Source of the DNA: Terebella lapidaria
Lineage: Eukaryota > Annelida > Polychaeta > Terebellida > Terebellidae
NCBI GenBank assembly: GCA_949152475.1
Contig: OX424568.1
Coordinates: 16,281,667-16,345,666, forward strand
Reading direction: 5' to 3'
DNA length: 64,000 nt
Under the pieces are notes generated by a model, which saw only the letters and a program-made list of their open reading frames with translations, did not search any database and was not told the origin of the DNA. Shown here in pieces: positions 1 through 12,806 of this stretch; positions within the stretch are counted from its first letter, which is position 1; every line of letters starts with the position of its first letter. The position numbers and the translations under genes were made by a program.

Positions 1-2105
1 TGTGCACACTCTGAACAAGTTGAACTCTCGGTCGAGCAAACCTCACACCTTGGAGCGCCGCTCTCAAGTTGAACAATGAAAAAATCATGCCAATGCTATT
101 GGCTGATCGCGGAAAACATATACTTGTTGAAAACATCGTTAATTGATTCAGCCATTTGTCATATTGCAAGCAGAGATTGGGAGGAAGGACGTCCGCACAT
201 GGGAGCAATCCATTAACAATATCCTATATTCATAATTCACACAGAAAAAACCCAGTAACGCACTAATTACATTGGTGTTAATGGCTGCACTTACTGGCCG
301 CGAATTCTGCATTTCGAGTCCTTGAGCATACATTGGTGAACCCTATGGGAACTGTGGCATGGTATTGCAATGTACCATACAGCGATATTTAAATGTAACA
401 TAATATGTATATAACTTATGCATATTTTCAATAATCGCTGCTATTTACCACAAAAATGTTGACGTCAACCAAATAATATTTCTGCGCTATCATGGTTATA
501 ATAGTGCTTGACATGCAACTCAGAATGGATCCCCAACACTTCACAGTATTCAGGTATATGCATTCGTTTTATCCAGCTTTAAAAATTGAAACCGTTTTTT
601 GATTTCATTGCTGGGTTACAAAGGCGATGTGCACAAACAACCAAATACATTTTAACCAATGCTGTATTATTATTATTATTATCAAATAATAATAATGTTG
701 AAAGGTTTCAGGTGAAATTTGCCATAACTGAATCGGCAACCCAAAAACCCTGCCAACATCTAAAAGCCCACTCTATGACACTCGGTAGTCCTAGATACCT
801 ACAATAGGCATCACATAAACAACAAACGTGATATGTCTGGGTCTAATCGGGAGCTGAGTTTCCTCACATTAGACCTCTGATTTCTGTGGAAAATGTTGAC
901 ATTTCCAGTGATTGCCGTTTGCCGTGGATTGTGCGATGCGGCGGCAAGCTATCTTTTCTCTGGGTATGACTTGAATAGCGATGTATCACCCCCTCACCAT
1001 CATCAATTATTAACTCCATTATACTGATTAAGGGGCAGTCTAGGTGGAATTAAGAGAAATTGGTTCAAGTCTCGCATTGAGATATCAAGGGAAGTGTGCA
1101 AGTAGGTTAAGTTATTCATGTGATTCAATAGAAAATGAAAATATGATGCATGTGTTAGGATAAGACCTTTTATACTCATCAAGCCGTTGATAGAAAAAAA
1201 TTTTGCAGCATTTATCTTCTAATTTCCCTTTCTTGTTTATCTTTATTTCCTGGATGGATTTCTTATCACCAACTATTTTTCAAGTATTTAGACTCAAATT
1301 TACCATATTCATTTTACATTAGTAGATGCGTTATGCTGGTTATTACATTTCACATTTGGATCAACCAGTAAGTACATGTGACTTCTTGGATGCTCGAATA
1401 TAAATTAAAAATGATAAGTTGTACCCCAACAAATTTAATCATGTTAATATAGGGAAGGTCCTATTTTCGAAAACCCACTCAAATTGTAAGAAGACGTCTG
1501 ACGCAGCCCAAAATGTCAGAGGCCACTCATTTCTGGAGCACGCTCAAGAACATTTCATTTTATTACCAAGAACAGACCCCATAATTCCCAGTCGCGGACC
1601 TGTAAGTAGTCCCGATTGTGGGGAAAGTGGACCCTAGAGTTGACTCAAGTTGGGGGAAGTTTGCCTGGGAAATTCCTGGAGCACCATCGAGGGAACTTCA
1701 TCCACGACACTCTCTGTTTCTGAGGACAGGGTCAACCCGACAACAATCACCACGGCAACCAAATATCTGGGGTGGTGACCGCAAATAGATTGGGGTGTGG
1801 TTTCTGGAGGGGGGATGGGGGGAGGTGGGGGGGGGGGGGGGTTGGCAGAGGGTAGGGAGTTCTCGGGACTGACGGAATTGAAAAAATAGATGAACTTCAC
1901 GTGTTTTGTTGAGAGAGCAATTACTGAAACTGGTTGAACTTCCTAGTCTTTTTCTTTTTATCTTTTTTCTTCTCCTACTTTCAAATGAGATATAATGGCT
2001 TCATGCTCAAACCTTTGTTTTACCAAACTGTTTCTGCATTTAGTGGAATTAACTTTTCAAACCATGTATAATGATAAATATGTCAATTCACACTAATATA
2101 ATAAT
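1..2105. repeat. Tandem duplication, copy 1 (cut by window edge)
   Basis: The order of sequence from 1 to about 2105 recurs at 3894-10010. Near-identical stretches are 1-1186 against 3894-5248. More diverged but collinear similarity continues through 1187-1304 against 5249-5352, about 1340-2018 against 9235-9905, and about 2050-2105 against 9955-10010. No protein is recognisable. The copy contains the 1395-2018 block described separately. The left end lies outside the window, so the true unit may be longer. Confidence 0.75.
1395..2018. repeat. Repeated block with poly-G tract, copy 1
   Basis: About 620 bases matching 9272-9905 at high identity. The core (about 1497-1900) includes the words CAGAGGCCACTCA and GGACTGACGGAATTG, and a variable poly-G tract at 1826-1840. 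Both strands have short open stretches but no recognisable protein. It may simply be the best-conserved part of the larger duplication, or an interspersed repeat family. Confidence 0.6.
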
Positions 2106-3893
2106 ATTGGTAATTATTATTGTTTTGCCACTAATTTTTTTTAAACATAATAATATGTATGATAATTATATCAATGAATGGAATTCCTGAAAAAAAATAT
2201 TCGTTCTGTTTTCATAATTTCTGGCTGCTATTTAAGAGCATTCAGATTCAGAAATTCAAAACAAACAAACTCAAACCCGTTGACATTTACACAGTAAAAA
2301 TCCGCGGCCGCAGATGTGAAGAAAATGTGTGCACGGTCAAGCACTAACTCAAGCATCGGCCAGCTTATAATAATCTTCACAGGCGGTGCGCTATAAACTG
2401 ATACCTGATATCAACACCTTTATAATTGATATGATCAAAATAAAGGTACCAGTTGGTTAGGAGGCCATTTTTAATGTGAGGTATAAAATAAATCAATTTG
2501 GTCTAAATTTTCGCAATATGGTAAGGTGGTATATGTTAATTTGCCTCATGTTTATCCATAGAAAAATAAAAAAAAAATCTTTACTTAACCAATGAGCAAT
2601 ATATAACTTGAAATATAATGAATTATACACTTTTTTATATGCATAATAGCCATTTACAGAGGGGCAACACAATTCAATTACCAATTTAAACTAATTTTCT
2701 GAAGAGATATCATGAATATTTGGGTATTCAAGTGTGCTTAGCTTCAGCTATTCAATTATATTAATGATTTTTTTCTGGGATACATTATGCTAAAGTCATT
2801 TACACCTAATCACCCGACTAATTACATCCATTTGTGCAAATCACCTCAAACAGGCATTGTTCTACAACAAATATTTACCTGATTATATTAACCCCTATTC
2901 ATTGTGTTGAATGGCCTTCGACACCTATCCACATAATAGCGATTGTGTTTGCGCTGAATTACCGAACACTACCGAAATAAATGCCGTATAACCATCACCA
3001 GCGTGCAAAGGCAAGGAATCTTGATTAATCAATAATATATCTTTATCGGGCGCGGACGCCACAATTTATTCTATCCATACCTGATCACATCTGCTCCCAA
3101 CACACAAAAACACCACGGGCGTCTGGTCCAGGTAGAGACGGCATTACGGGATACCGATACAGAATCAATACGCAACACTTGTCGTATCGATGGGATCGAG
3201 GCACATACGGTCAGCAGGAAAAAAGTGCGTATGGAATGTCGGGGCATGATTTCTAATGAGGGATGGCATTCACCTGGTCATGATCAGGGTTTTTTACCGC
3301 ATTTCTTTTTCCAGGTGAGCCATGGAAAATGTGCACATGTGATGTGATGTTTTAGGCAGTGTGACACCTGCTTATTTTGTGTTGGAGCAGAGATGGACAA
3401 TTGAGGGTGCGTGTGTGTGTGTGTGTGGGGGGGGGGGGGGTGACTAACATTAAGCAAGGTTATTGTTGGGTGGGGTCCTGGTCAAATGCCCTTGACGCTT
3501 GCTGCTGAGTAGTAAAGTGGACAGCTTCTGGACATATCATAGCTGGGGAAAATGGACAGTGACATCCAGTCCCCCTCCACCCATAGCCCTCCACTGCAAA
3601 AATATGATGGCAAATGTAACTGGGGGAGAATCCCGTGCGTAATGTACTGAATATCACTGTGGTATGGCCTGAATTAAACATTGTGTCAGGCAATAATGCA
3701 AGTGGGGAAAATATTGTCGAAAGCTTTTGAAAATGAAAATGCACCCGATATGTCCTGCAAAATGCACTGGTTGACAGAATGACAGATGAGAGGGAAATAT
3801 GAATTTCAAAAGTAAATGAATCAGCGATTGATTAGCTCTCATCGTGCATGATACATTCGCACTGGAAATGCCTTTTTGCTTGATGTGATGTAT
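2106..3893. other. Non-coding stretch
   Basis: AT-rich sequence with no supported gene. It contains a (TG)n run followed by poly-G at about 3409-3440. The short open frames here have no splice context or recognisable domain. Confidence 0.5.
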
Positions 3894-4307
3894 TGTGCAC
3901 ACACTGAACAAGTTGAACTCTCGGTCGAGCAAACCTCACACCTTGAAGCGCCGCTCTCAAGTCGAACAATGAAAAAATCATGCCAATGCTATTGGCTGAT
4001 CGCGAAAAACGTATAATTGTTGAAAACATCGCTAATTGATTCAACCATTTGTCATATTGCAAGCAGAGATTGGGAGGAAGGACGCTTGCACACGGGAGCA
4101 ATCCATTAACAATATCCTATATTCATAATTTACACAGAAAAAACCCCAGTAATGCACTTAATTTCATTGGTGTTAATGGTTGCACTTGCTGGCCGCGAAT
4201 TCTGCATTTCGAGTCCTTGAGCATACATTGGTGAGCCCTACCACCTATGGAAACTGTGGTATGGTATTGCAGTGTACCATAGGCGATATTTAAATGCAAC
4301 ATATGCA

Positions 4308-4486
4308 CAGTGGACCCTGTAAGATAAGACCTCACCTTCAGCAGAGAAAATGAGGTCTTATCTTACAGGAAATCTTATTTCACAGGTTCATTTACATGTT
4401 AAATTGATCTTTGGGGAATACAAAAAAGTTTTTTTATAGACAGGGAAGTCTTATTTCGGAGGTGTCTTATCTTACAGGGACCACTG
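4308..4486. mobile_element. Small inverted-repeat DNA transposon (pogo/Tigger-like MITE), copy 1
   Basis: The ends are inverted repeats of about 25 bases. The left end reads CAGTGGACCCTGTAAGATAA and the right end, read inwards on the other strand, CAGTGGTCCCTGTAAGATAA. TA follows the right end. CAGTGGTCCC-type ends with a TA target are typical of pogo/Tigger elements of the Tc1/mariner superfamily. There is no coding capacity. The duplicate of this locus near 400 lacks the element and so shows the empty site. A related copy lies at 26682-26858. Confidence 0.8.
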
Positions 4487-5427
4487 TATATAATTTATGC
4501 ATATTTTCAATAATCGCTGCTATTTACCACAAAAATGTTGACGTCAACCAAATAATATTTCTACTTTACATGCAACTCAGAATAGATCCTCAATATTTCA
4601 CAGTATTCAGGTTTGTTTTATCAGCTTTAAAATCGTTTTGAGAATTCATTGCTGGATTACGAAGGTGATTTGCACAAACAACCAAATACATTTTAACCAA
4701 TGCTGTATTATTATTATTATCGAATAATAAGGTTGAAAGGTTTCAGGTGAAATTTGCCATAACTGAATCGGCAACCCAAAAACCCTGCCAACATCTAAGA
4801 GCCCACTCTATTGTTGCAAATTTATATAGCGATAGTCGGTAGTCCTAGATACCTACAATAGGCATCACATAAACAACAAACGTGATATGTCTGGGTCTCC
4901 TCGGGAACTGAGTTTCCTTACATCAGACCTCTGATTTCTGCGGAAAATGTTGACATTTCCACTGACTGCAGTTTGCTGTGAATTGTGCAATGCGGGGGGA
5001 GCGTTCTTTTCTCCGGGTATGACTTGAATAGCGATGTATTGCCCCCTCACCCTCATCAATTAATAACTCCATTATACTGATTAAGGGCAGTCTACGTGGA
5101 ATTAAGAGAAATTGGTTCGAGTCTCGCATTGAGATATCAAGATAAGTTGGCAAATAGGTTAAGTTATTCACGTGATTCAATAGAAAATGATAGGAAATGA
5201 AAATATAGTGCACGTGAAAAGACCTTTTATACTCATCAAGGTTTTTCTTCCAGAGGCTTCTTGCCAATCTTCCTTAATTTTCTTCCCATACTTTGGGGTT
5301 TTCATATCTTGGATCTATCACAAATAATTTTAAGTATCCAGATTCATCAAATAACTAGACGTCAAGGCCTAAAGATGCCTTGGAGGCATTTCGGTGTGAT
5401 GAATAATTTATAATACTAGATATCAAC

Positions 5428-6855
5428 GAAAATGAAAAATGTCGACAAATTTCGGGTCAAGGTCAAAGTTCATCCATAATACCCGCTAGACATGTTTGTC
5501 TAGGGCGACGAGTCCGAAAATACCATCCGTTTCGCTCTACGACGCACCGTTTCCGAGATATCGACGAAAACAAAAACTGCCGACTCGGCAAAAAAATTTC
5601 GGGTCAAGGTCAAAGTTAATCCATAATACCCCTTAGACATGTTTGTCTAGGGCGACGAGTCCGAAAGTAACGTCCGTTTCGCTCTACGACGCACCGTTTC
5701 CGAGATATCGACGAAAACGAAAAATGCCGACTCGGCAAAAAAATTTCGGGTCAAGGTCAAAGTTCATCCATAATACCCCTTAGACATGTTTGTCTAGTGC
5801 GACGAGTCCGAAAATAACGTCCGTTTCGCTCTACGACGCACCGTTTCCGAGATATCGACGAAAACGAAAAATGCCGACTCGGCAAAAAAATTTCGAGTCA
5901 AGGTCAAAGTTCATCCATAATACCCCTTAGACATGTTTGTCTAGTGCGACGAGTCCGAAAATAACGTCCGTTTCGCTCTACGACGCACCGTTTCCGAGAT
6001 ATCGACGAAAACGAAAAATGCCGACTCGGCAAAAAAATTTCGGGTCAAGGTCAAAGTTCATCCATAATACCCCTTAGACATGTTTGTCTAGTGCGACGAG
6101 TCCGAAAATAACGTCCGTTTCGCTCTACGACGCACCGTTTCCGAGATAACGACGAAAAGGAAAAATGCCGACTCGGCAAAAAAATTTCGGGTCAAGGTCA
6201 AAGTTCATCAATAATACCCCTTAGACATGTTTGTCTAGTGCGACGAGTCCGAAAATAACGTCCGTTTCGCTCTACGACGCACCGTTTCCGAGATATCGAC
6301 GAACGAAAAATGCCGTCAAGGTCAAAGTTCATCCATAATTCCCCTTAGACATGTTTGTCTAGTGCGACGAGTCCGAAAATAACGTCCGTTTCGCTCTACG
6401 ACGCACCGTTTCCGAGATATCGACGAAAACGAAAAATGCCGACTCGGCAAAAAAATTTCGGGTCAAGGTCAAAGTTCATCAATAATTCCCCGTAGACATG
6501 TTTGTCTAGTGCGACGAGTCCGAAAATAACGTCCGTTTCGCTCTACGACGCACCGTTTCCGAGATATCGACGAAAACGAAAAATGCCGACTCGGCAAAAA
6601 AATTTCGGGTCAAGGTCAAAGTTCATCCATAATACCCCTTAGACATGTTTGTCTAGTGCGACGAGTCCGAAAATAACGTCCGTTTCGCTCTACGACGCAC
6701 CGTTTCCGAGATATCGACGAAAACGAAAAATGCCGACTCGGCAAAAAAATTTCGGGTCAAGGTCAAAGTTCATCCATAATACCCCTTAGACATGTTTGTC
6801 TAGTGCGACGAGTCCGAAAATAACGTCCGTTTCGCTCTACGACGCACCGTTTCCA
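5428..6855. repeat. 147-bp tandem satellite, about ten units
   Basis: The word CGACGAGTCCGAAA recurs at 5506, 5653, 5800, 5947, 6094, 6241, 6365, 6512, 6659 and 6806. The spacing is exactly 147 apart from one 124-base unit that lost 23 bases. Units are nearly identical. Each contains a nuclear-receptor-like direct repeat (AGGTCAAAGTTCA), an inverted repeat TAGACATGTTTGTCTA and a perfect hairpin word TGCCGACTCGGCA. No coding role is evident. Confidence 0.95.
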
Positions 6856-7500
6856 AATATGCAGGATGAATCAAGGATGACTCAGCAAAAAATTATTTCG
6901 ACCTCTAGGTCAAAGGTCGTTTGAGGTATCGATCCCAAAATCAATAGGGTTCTTCCCTGGTGATATATAAACCTCCGTGCAAAATTCTGCAACTATTGCC
7001 TGAATATTTTTTGAGTTATCGTCCGGAAACCAAGTTCCTCGATTTCATCCTCACGGACCTCACGGACCTCGGAGCCGGATAAAAAAAAAAAGTACACCCT
7101 AGAGATGTTTGTCTAGGGCGACGAGTCCGAAAATAACGTCCGTTTCGCTCTACGACGCACGGTTTCCGAGATATGCAGGAAGCCTCAAGGATGAATCAGC
7201 AAAAAATTATTTTGACCTCTAGGTCAAAGGTCGTTTGACGGATCGATCCCAAAATCAATAGGGTTCTTCCCTGGTGGCATATGAACCTCCATGCAGAGTT
7301 CTGCAACTATTGCATAAATATTTTTCCAGTTATCGTCCGGAAACCAAGTCTTAAAATTAGCCTTGATTTCATCCTCACGGACCTCACGGACCTCCGATCC
7401 GGCTCAAAAAGAATAGGGTTCTTCCTCATATCATTTCTGACTTGCGGTGAAAATTTGACAAGGATCCGTCAAGGCAATCTAAAGTTATCGTCCGGAAACC
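6856..7500. repeat. Two longer units related to the satellite
   Basis: After the 147-bp array, two units of roughly 290-300 bases follow. They share GCAGGA-AATCAGCAAAAAATTAT, a second direct repeat AGGTCAAAGGTCG, and AATAGGGTTCTTCCCTGGTG. The second begins with the same core word as the satellite at about 7118. This looks like an older, higher-order flank of the array. Confidence 0.7.
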
Positions 7501-7592
7501 AAAAGTGGCGGAAGAAAAAAAAAAAAAAAAAAAAAATAAAAAATTCTGCTAAAACCATAAAGGCATTTCTGCCGAAATGCCTTAATTATATA

Positions 7593-9230
7593 TAAAGAAT
7601 GATATGGTTTCCTACTACATCATGACGGTATCCATCCAAATTGTACAAAAAAAAAAGATCTTTTTTTCATTTGTCCAAAAAATTGATCATACAATGTGAC
7701 ATACATGTATATTATATCATTGACGATCATATTATACCTCTTTCAATCAGAAGCCCATATGATATGTATACCTCGGCAAACATTACAAACGACTCCTGCC
7801 GCTTTACTTGGACGAGTCACCCACCGGTTGCTTGGTTCTATCACGAAATCCACCCCGTATCTATTGCAGGGGGCTCGCTCTACGCAAAGATCATGATCCC
7901 TAAATGGACGCCCCATTGTTTGTACATATTTATGTGGAGGAAACAGGGTAGGGTAGCATCCAGCAATATTGCGAAGGTTAGGCGAAGTGAAAGATTCAGG
8001 AAGGTCTCTGGGAGAAATATATGTTTATTATGTACTTATTTATTTAATTTTATTACAGTACAGTATTATCAATTTGTAAAAATTCGAATTTATGTCAGAT
8101 TTTTTCACCTGTTTGCAGGAAAAATTTCACAAAAATTACACTTTTCTATATTGCAAACATTATAAATTTTGTACAGAATGTCTAGAATTGAATAAATCGT
8201 GTATGAAGCTCAACAACTTGATCTGATTGAAGCTTGATGCACAGCATTCATTTTCTATATCTGATGCCAGTATTACATTTCAAGATGAAAAGTGTCATTG
8301 GAGTCATGTAATAATTAAGTATTACACAGGACAGACTCATGTAATACTACCAGTATTACACAGTGCGGGGTCACTGACAACACAGAATGATATATTCTAC
8401 AGTGCAAAGTCACAGCAATGATTGTGAATGGCTTTGGTAATGCAATGATGCTGCTACACTTGTAGAAAATAGCCCAGGATTGGAGTTTTCTAGAGTACAT
8501 GATGGGCACCATGACCTGCCATTGAGAGTAGGGTATATTGTCAAGGGCATGATGTTTTCAGGACAAGTATCTTCTACAGACCTCATCCTGATCAGACCTG
8601 ATCTGGAATCAACAGACGGCTGGGATTAGCGAGCATGTGTCTACGATTAAGGGTAGATCAGTGTGAGTGGGTGTGATCGCTTGACCTTGGGAGGACACTG
8701 CCTTGAGAGGTCAAAGAAGATGGAGAGAACATCACTGGTCATTTGGCTGGGTAACGGGTGCGGCTGACTTTTACGTCTTCTATCCTTCGATTAGAACAGA
8801 CTTGTTCAGAATTGAACACACAAATTTGCCAGCCTGATCAGTATTTATACCGCTACCCCGGCCGCACTTTCAATGGGTCCATGCCAAGTGAGACACAAAG
8901 GTCATTTGAGTAAATCAATGTTTAGGACATCGCTTACACTGATCAGGGTGACACTTGGTGTGACCAAGGCAACGGTCAAGACTTGATTAGGAAATGTGGC
9001 TACACTTTCTAATTCACTTAGATTCTCCTCAGACAATGATCAGTCTTAGGCAAATTGAAAAAGCAAAGTACTCTCACCCTGCTGGAAAGGTTAGAATTTT
9101 TCCTGCCCTGATCCAGACATGCAAATACATGTATTCCAATGTAGGTCGAACAGTTTTGGATAAAATTTGCAGTATTTTTCCAACAACAATGACCACATTC
9201 ACACTTGTATACCATATCCATTAGCAATGC
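7593..9230. other. Non-coding stretch inside the expanded duplicate
   Basis: No supported gene. The open frame at 7641-8165 (plus) has low-complexity AT-rich composition and no recognisable motif. The part from 8560 to 9000 is richer in GC and in TGATCA and AGGTCA-like words, so it could be a regulatory element, but nothing specific can be shown. Confidence 0.4.
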
Positions 9231-9271
9231 TTGTTACTCTGTTTCACATTCTACTGAAGTATGTCTAAAAG

Positions 9272-9905
9272 CTCAAATCATAAATTCAAAAAATTAAATG
9301 GTACCACAACAAAATGCGACAGTTCCCAAAATATGGATGAAGATGTCTGACGTAGCCCAAAATGTCAGAGGCCACTCACTTCTGGAGAACGCTCAAGAAC
9401 ATTTCATTTTATTGCCACGAACAGACCCCACAATTCCCAGTCGCGGACCTAAAAGTAGTCCCAGTTGTAGCAAGAGTGGACCCGAGAGTGGACCCGAGTT
9501 GGTGGAAGTTTGCCTGGGAAATTCGTGGAGCACCATCGAGGGAACTTCATCCACGACACTTTCCATTTCTGAGGACAGGGTCACCCCGACAACAATCGCC
9601 ACAGCAACCAAATATCTGGGGAGGTGACCGCAAATAGATTGGGGTATGCTTTCTGGAGGGGGGGGGGGGGGGTTGTTTGGCAGAGGGTAGGGAGTTCTCG
9701 GGACTGACGGAATTGAAAAAGTAGATGAACTTCATGTCAAGTTAAGTACATTGTGGTAATTGAGGTATTTGTCTTTCTGTTTTCAGTGTTTTGTTGAGAA
9801 AGCAATTACTGAAATTGCTTTTGAGTCTTTTTCTTCTCACATAATTTGTTTTCTTTTTCCTCTTATTTTTGGATGGGATATAATGACTTCATGTTCGAAC
9901 ATGGG
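9272..9905. repeat. Repeated block with poly-G tract, copy 2
   Basis: Second copy of the block at 1395-2018. It carries its own poly-G tract (about 9658-9672) and an extra segment of about 50 bases near 9735-9785 not found in copy 1. The open reading frame at 9298-9627 (plus) is not preserved in copy 1, which argues against a protein-coding role. Confidence 0.6.
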
Positions 9906-10010
9906 GAAGTGCCTGAGAATAATCATTGTTCCACCTAAATTTGTTTATGGATACAGTTTTCAAAATATATATGTCAACTATATGTCAACTTACACAAATA
10001 AAGCTGGTAC

Positions 10011-12806
10011 CCACATAGTACACAGCGAAAAACAATACACATAGGCCTAAGTTACCTGGGTGTATAGAATACCAGCACATCCTAATTAACATACTAATTA
10101 ACACATTAAACGTTACAAGGTCAAGTTGTGAAATCTTTTAACATGCAAAGAAGCAATCTGACAAGTCTCACGCTCCACCAGTGATTTTGCGCATGTCTCA
10201 ACGGGAATGAACTAAACATACTCTTGATGGGGGGGGGGGGGGGCGGGGGGGGGGGGGGGGCATGTATACAATGTAATGGGTTGGAATAACACGTCAGGAG
10301 AAATATGTTGACATTGTAATTGATTATTGTCTGTCGTGAGTTGGGTAAGAAGACACGCTAGCGTACAGCAGACTAATTGTTGCCGGGTTTCGACCTCCAG
10401 TAAGTGTTACTGACACCACCGGCCATTATGCTGATTGAAAAAACCGAGCGAGCCGGCATGACGGCAAAGAAAACTTGACAATGAGTCTTTTCTTTCAGGC
10501 GTTATTCGCCTGCACAAATATTTGTCCAATCCAGGGGAGTCAGATGTTATCGTTGATAATTAACATGCACGTTATTATAAAGTAAAACTTGCGGGAGGTA
10601 TACATGTCCTAGCAGGAATTTAACACAATACACAGGGTGGGTTTCTGTTGTAAATTAGATTTATATGTCATGTCAATATCACCTTATAAGTCGGGAGTTT
10701 TGCTGGCGAGTCAGTGGGGTGTAAGAAAACAACGTGAGGTAATTCATGTTCGAGTGCTCTTGGAATGAATCAATTTCGACTCATGACGGCCAATAATAAA
10801 CAGTGGCATAAAATAATTTTATTGTTTGTGTATAAACAAACGTTATGAATTGGGTTTTTTTTCTTCACCCGGAATACACCCGCCAATATCATTATTAATA
10901 GATCTGAGGTTACTTCCAAATGCAGGTTTAGGAGAATCATTTAAAATGCACTAAGAATACTAGATACAAATACTGCAGATACTCCTATCTCTGGTCTCTA
11001 GCACAGAAATAAAGATCTACATGTCAATATTTCAAACTGCTTGAAAATTGACTCATATTTCACCCAATATGAGACTGCAAAGTGGGGCCTGACCCATAAA
11101 AAACTTGATATTTGCAGAAATCAAAATTGCAATATGGATCGTAATCAAACCTAACCAACCACACACTGCGGGGGAAAAAAAACCCAAAATTGTCATCGAC
11201 GAGAATTTGTTTTTTTCATCACACACATCAGGTACATTGGCAAACACACTCAAAGCGAAGCCCCAAATCGATTTATAAATAATTGCTCAGGCACTAAACC
11301 CCAGGCTCCTGTTGATGTCGCTAACCGCATTTGGACACACTCAACGAGTTGTTTGACGTTCTCGTCAACGTTTTGTTCGGCGGACGGACCATTATATGAA
11401 TATGTTATGTGCAAACAGTGGTACCTTTGCCGAGCACTCAAATTTCATTTAGACAAACATACAAACTTCATCTATACACTCTGAGCTTGTGTACGTTGTA
11501 CAACATGGATTTAGGCATGAAATTGTGTAGGTTTCTTTTTCATTTTTGATGAAAGTTCAGAACATTGCCTGGAATGTAAGTGTATAAACAATCTCCTAGA
11601 ATGAAATTCATTCACGGCTTTTTATGTTGGTTTTTTTGTGTACCAAGATGACAAAGTATACTACATTTATGTAACTTACTGAACATAACCAAGTACGAAG
11701 AATAATACTGGTAACAAATATCTGAACAGAATAGACCTTAGTACGATTACAAATCCACCAGTTTTCATTTTGGACAGTGTTGACATTATTCGAAAACCAT
11801 TGACATAAATATCTCTGTATTTTTGTTGCCCACGCTACAAATATTTTTTCCCCGCATGACGAGCACCAAAACTGTTGACCAAGCCTCGTAATCTCAGCCG
11901 GCTACCATCCTCCGCATCGAGCAAACATCTCCGATCAAGCATTCAGCAAACGTTGCCTTTTTCTGGCGTACTCAAGCGCGTTACACGTTGACTATCGTTT
12001 CTACTGACGCCCCCCCTCTCTCACGAAATCAAATGTGCGGGAAAAGTGAAGATGGCTCAAATCTAATATGTCCTGTTTTGTCTTCAAACAAAGCGCCGGG
12101 CGCAAGCAGTAGCAGCTTTGGGAAGTTGGAAGTGCGGCGATCCATAAACGAGACATTACTTCTGCGCTTTTAGTCGCCCAGTGACGGGGTATAATCGTTT
12201 GTGGCGATAAAAATGGGATGGGGGCTGCCGTAAAAATCTTATCGTGCACGGAAGGTAGGGATAGCGTGTGTTTGTGTGGATGGGGCGGGGGTTGGGGGTG
12301 GGGGCGGTTGTCGCAGAGGAAGCGACTTATGGGAGACGTGTTTGATTAAGTGACAGGTATACAGTGGCAAAAGTCGCGTGAATGGCGTTCATTGATGTGC
12401 GAAGTGCATGGGAATCTGTCGACTGTGGTGCATGTTTTGGTGGAGAATCTGTCAGAGAATTGATGTGCAAGGTATACTGCTCATGATGAGCGTACAGTCT
12501 AGAGAAATGGATATTTTTGTGTACAACAGTATAATGTAAATAATTACAAGTTACATGTACATACTGATGTATTTTTGTATACCTGATATATTAACTTGTA
12601 ATATTTATTTCACATGATATACATACATGTTGCTTATATGGTGTATAATAAGGAGTTTCTAAATATTCCATGAACATGATAAGAAAATTACTCTAATGAT
12701 GAAAATAGAAAAGGAATTCTCATATTAAGTATAGCTTGATTTCTGATTCATTTCCCTAAAATTCACAAATCTCAATATTTTGATATATATGACAGACTGT
12801 ATACCA
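10011..12806. other. Non-coding stretch with a GC-richer patch at 11880-12360
   Basis: No exon can be supported. Poly-G runs occur at about 10230-10260. The patch from 11880 to 12360 is richer in CpG than its surroundings and could be a promoter or untranslated exon. Short open frames on both strands there show no recognisable protein. Confidence 0.35.

Larger units (their letters stand above)
5355..7592. mobile_element. Composite element carrying the satellite array, subterminal hairpins
   Basis: The block between the two halves of the duplicated segment starts near a hairpin-forming word (ATGCCTTGGAGGCAT, about 5373-5387). It ends near another (GGCATTTCTGCCGAAATGCC, about 7562-7581). Both contain AGGCATTTC or its complement, suggesting related ends in inverse orientation. 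Inside lie a 147-bp tandem array and two longer related units. Some non-autonomous transposons (for example Helitron-like elements of molluscs) carry central tandem repeats of this size. The family here is inference. Confidence 0.4.
3894..10010. repeat. Tandem duplication, copy 2, expanded by insertion
   Basis: This is the second copy of the segment that starts the window. It differs from copy 1 in two clear ways. A 179-bp inverted-repeat element sits at 4308-4486, where copy 1 has continuous sequence. A block of about 3.9 kb, including the 147-bp satellite array, sits between about 5353 and 9230, where copy 1 has only some 40-50 bases. Both insertions therefore probably came after the duplication. 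No coding exon was recognised. Confidence 0.7.

Noticed and set aside
5506-6830. Satellite monomer as a hammerhead ribozyme (words GACGAGTCC and GTCCGTTTCG)
   Set aside because: The invariant CUGANGA core is absent, and the GAAA is not placed to close the junction. The resemblance is limited to short words.
9298-9637. Overlapping open frames of 109 and 91 codons as a gene
   Set aside because: Equivalent frames are not kept in the duplicate at 1419-1900, and both strands are open, as expected for GC-richer non-coding repeat.
11250-11441. Possible exon in the CpG-richer stretch near 11.3 kb
   Set aside because: Both strands are open, no splice-site pair fits the known exon phases and no family is recognisable.
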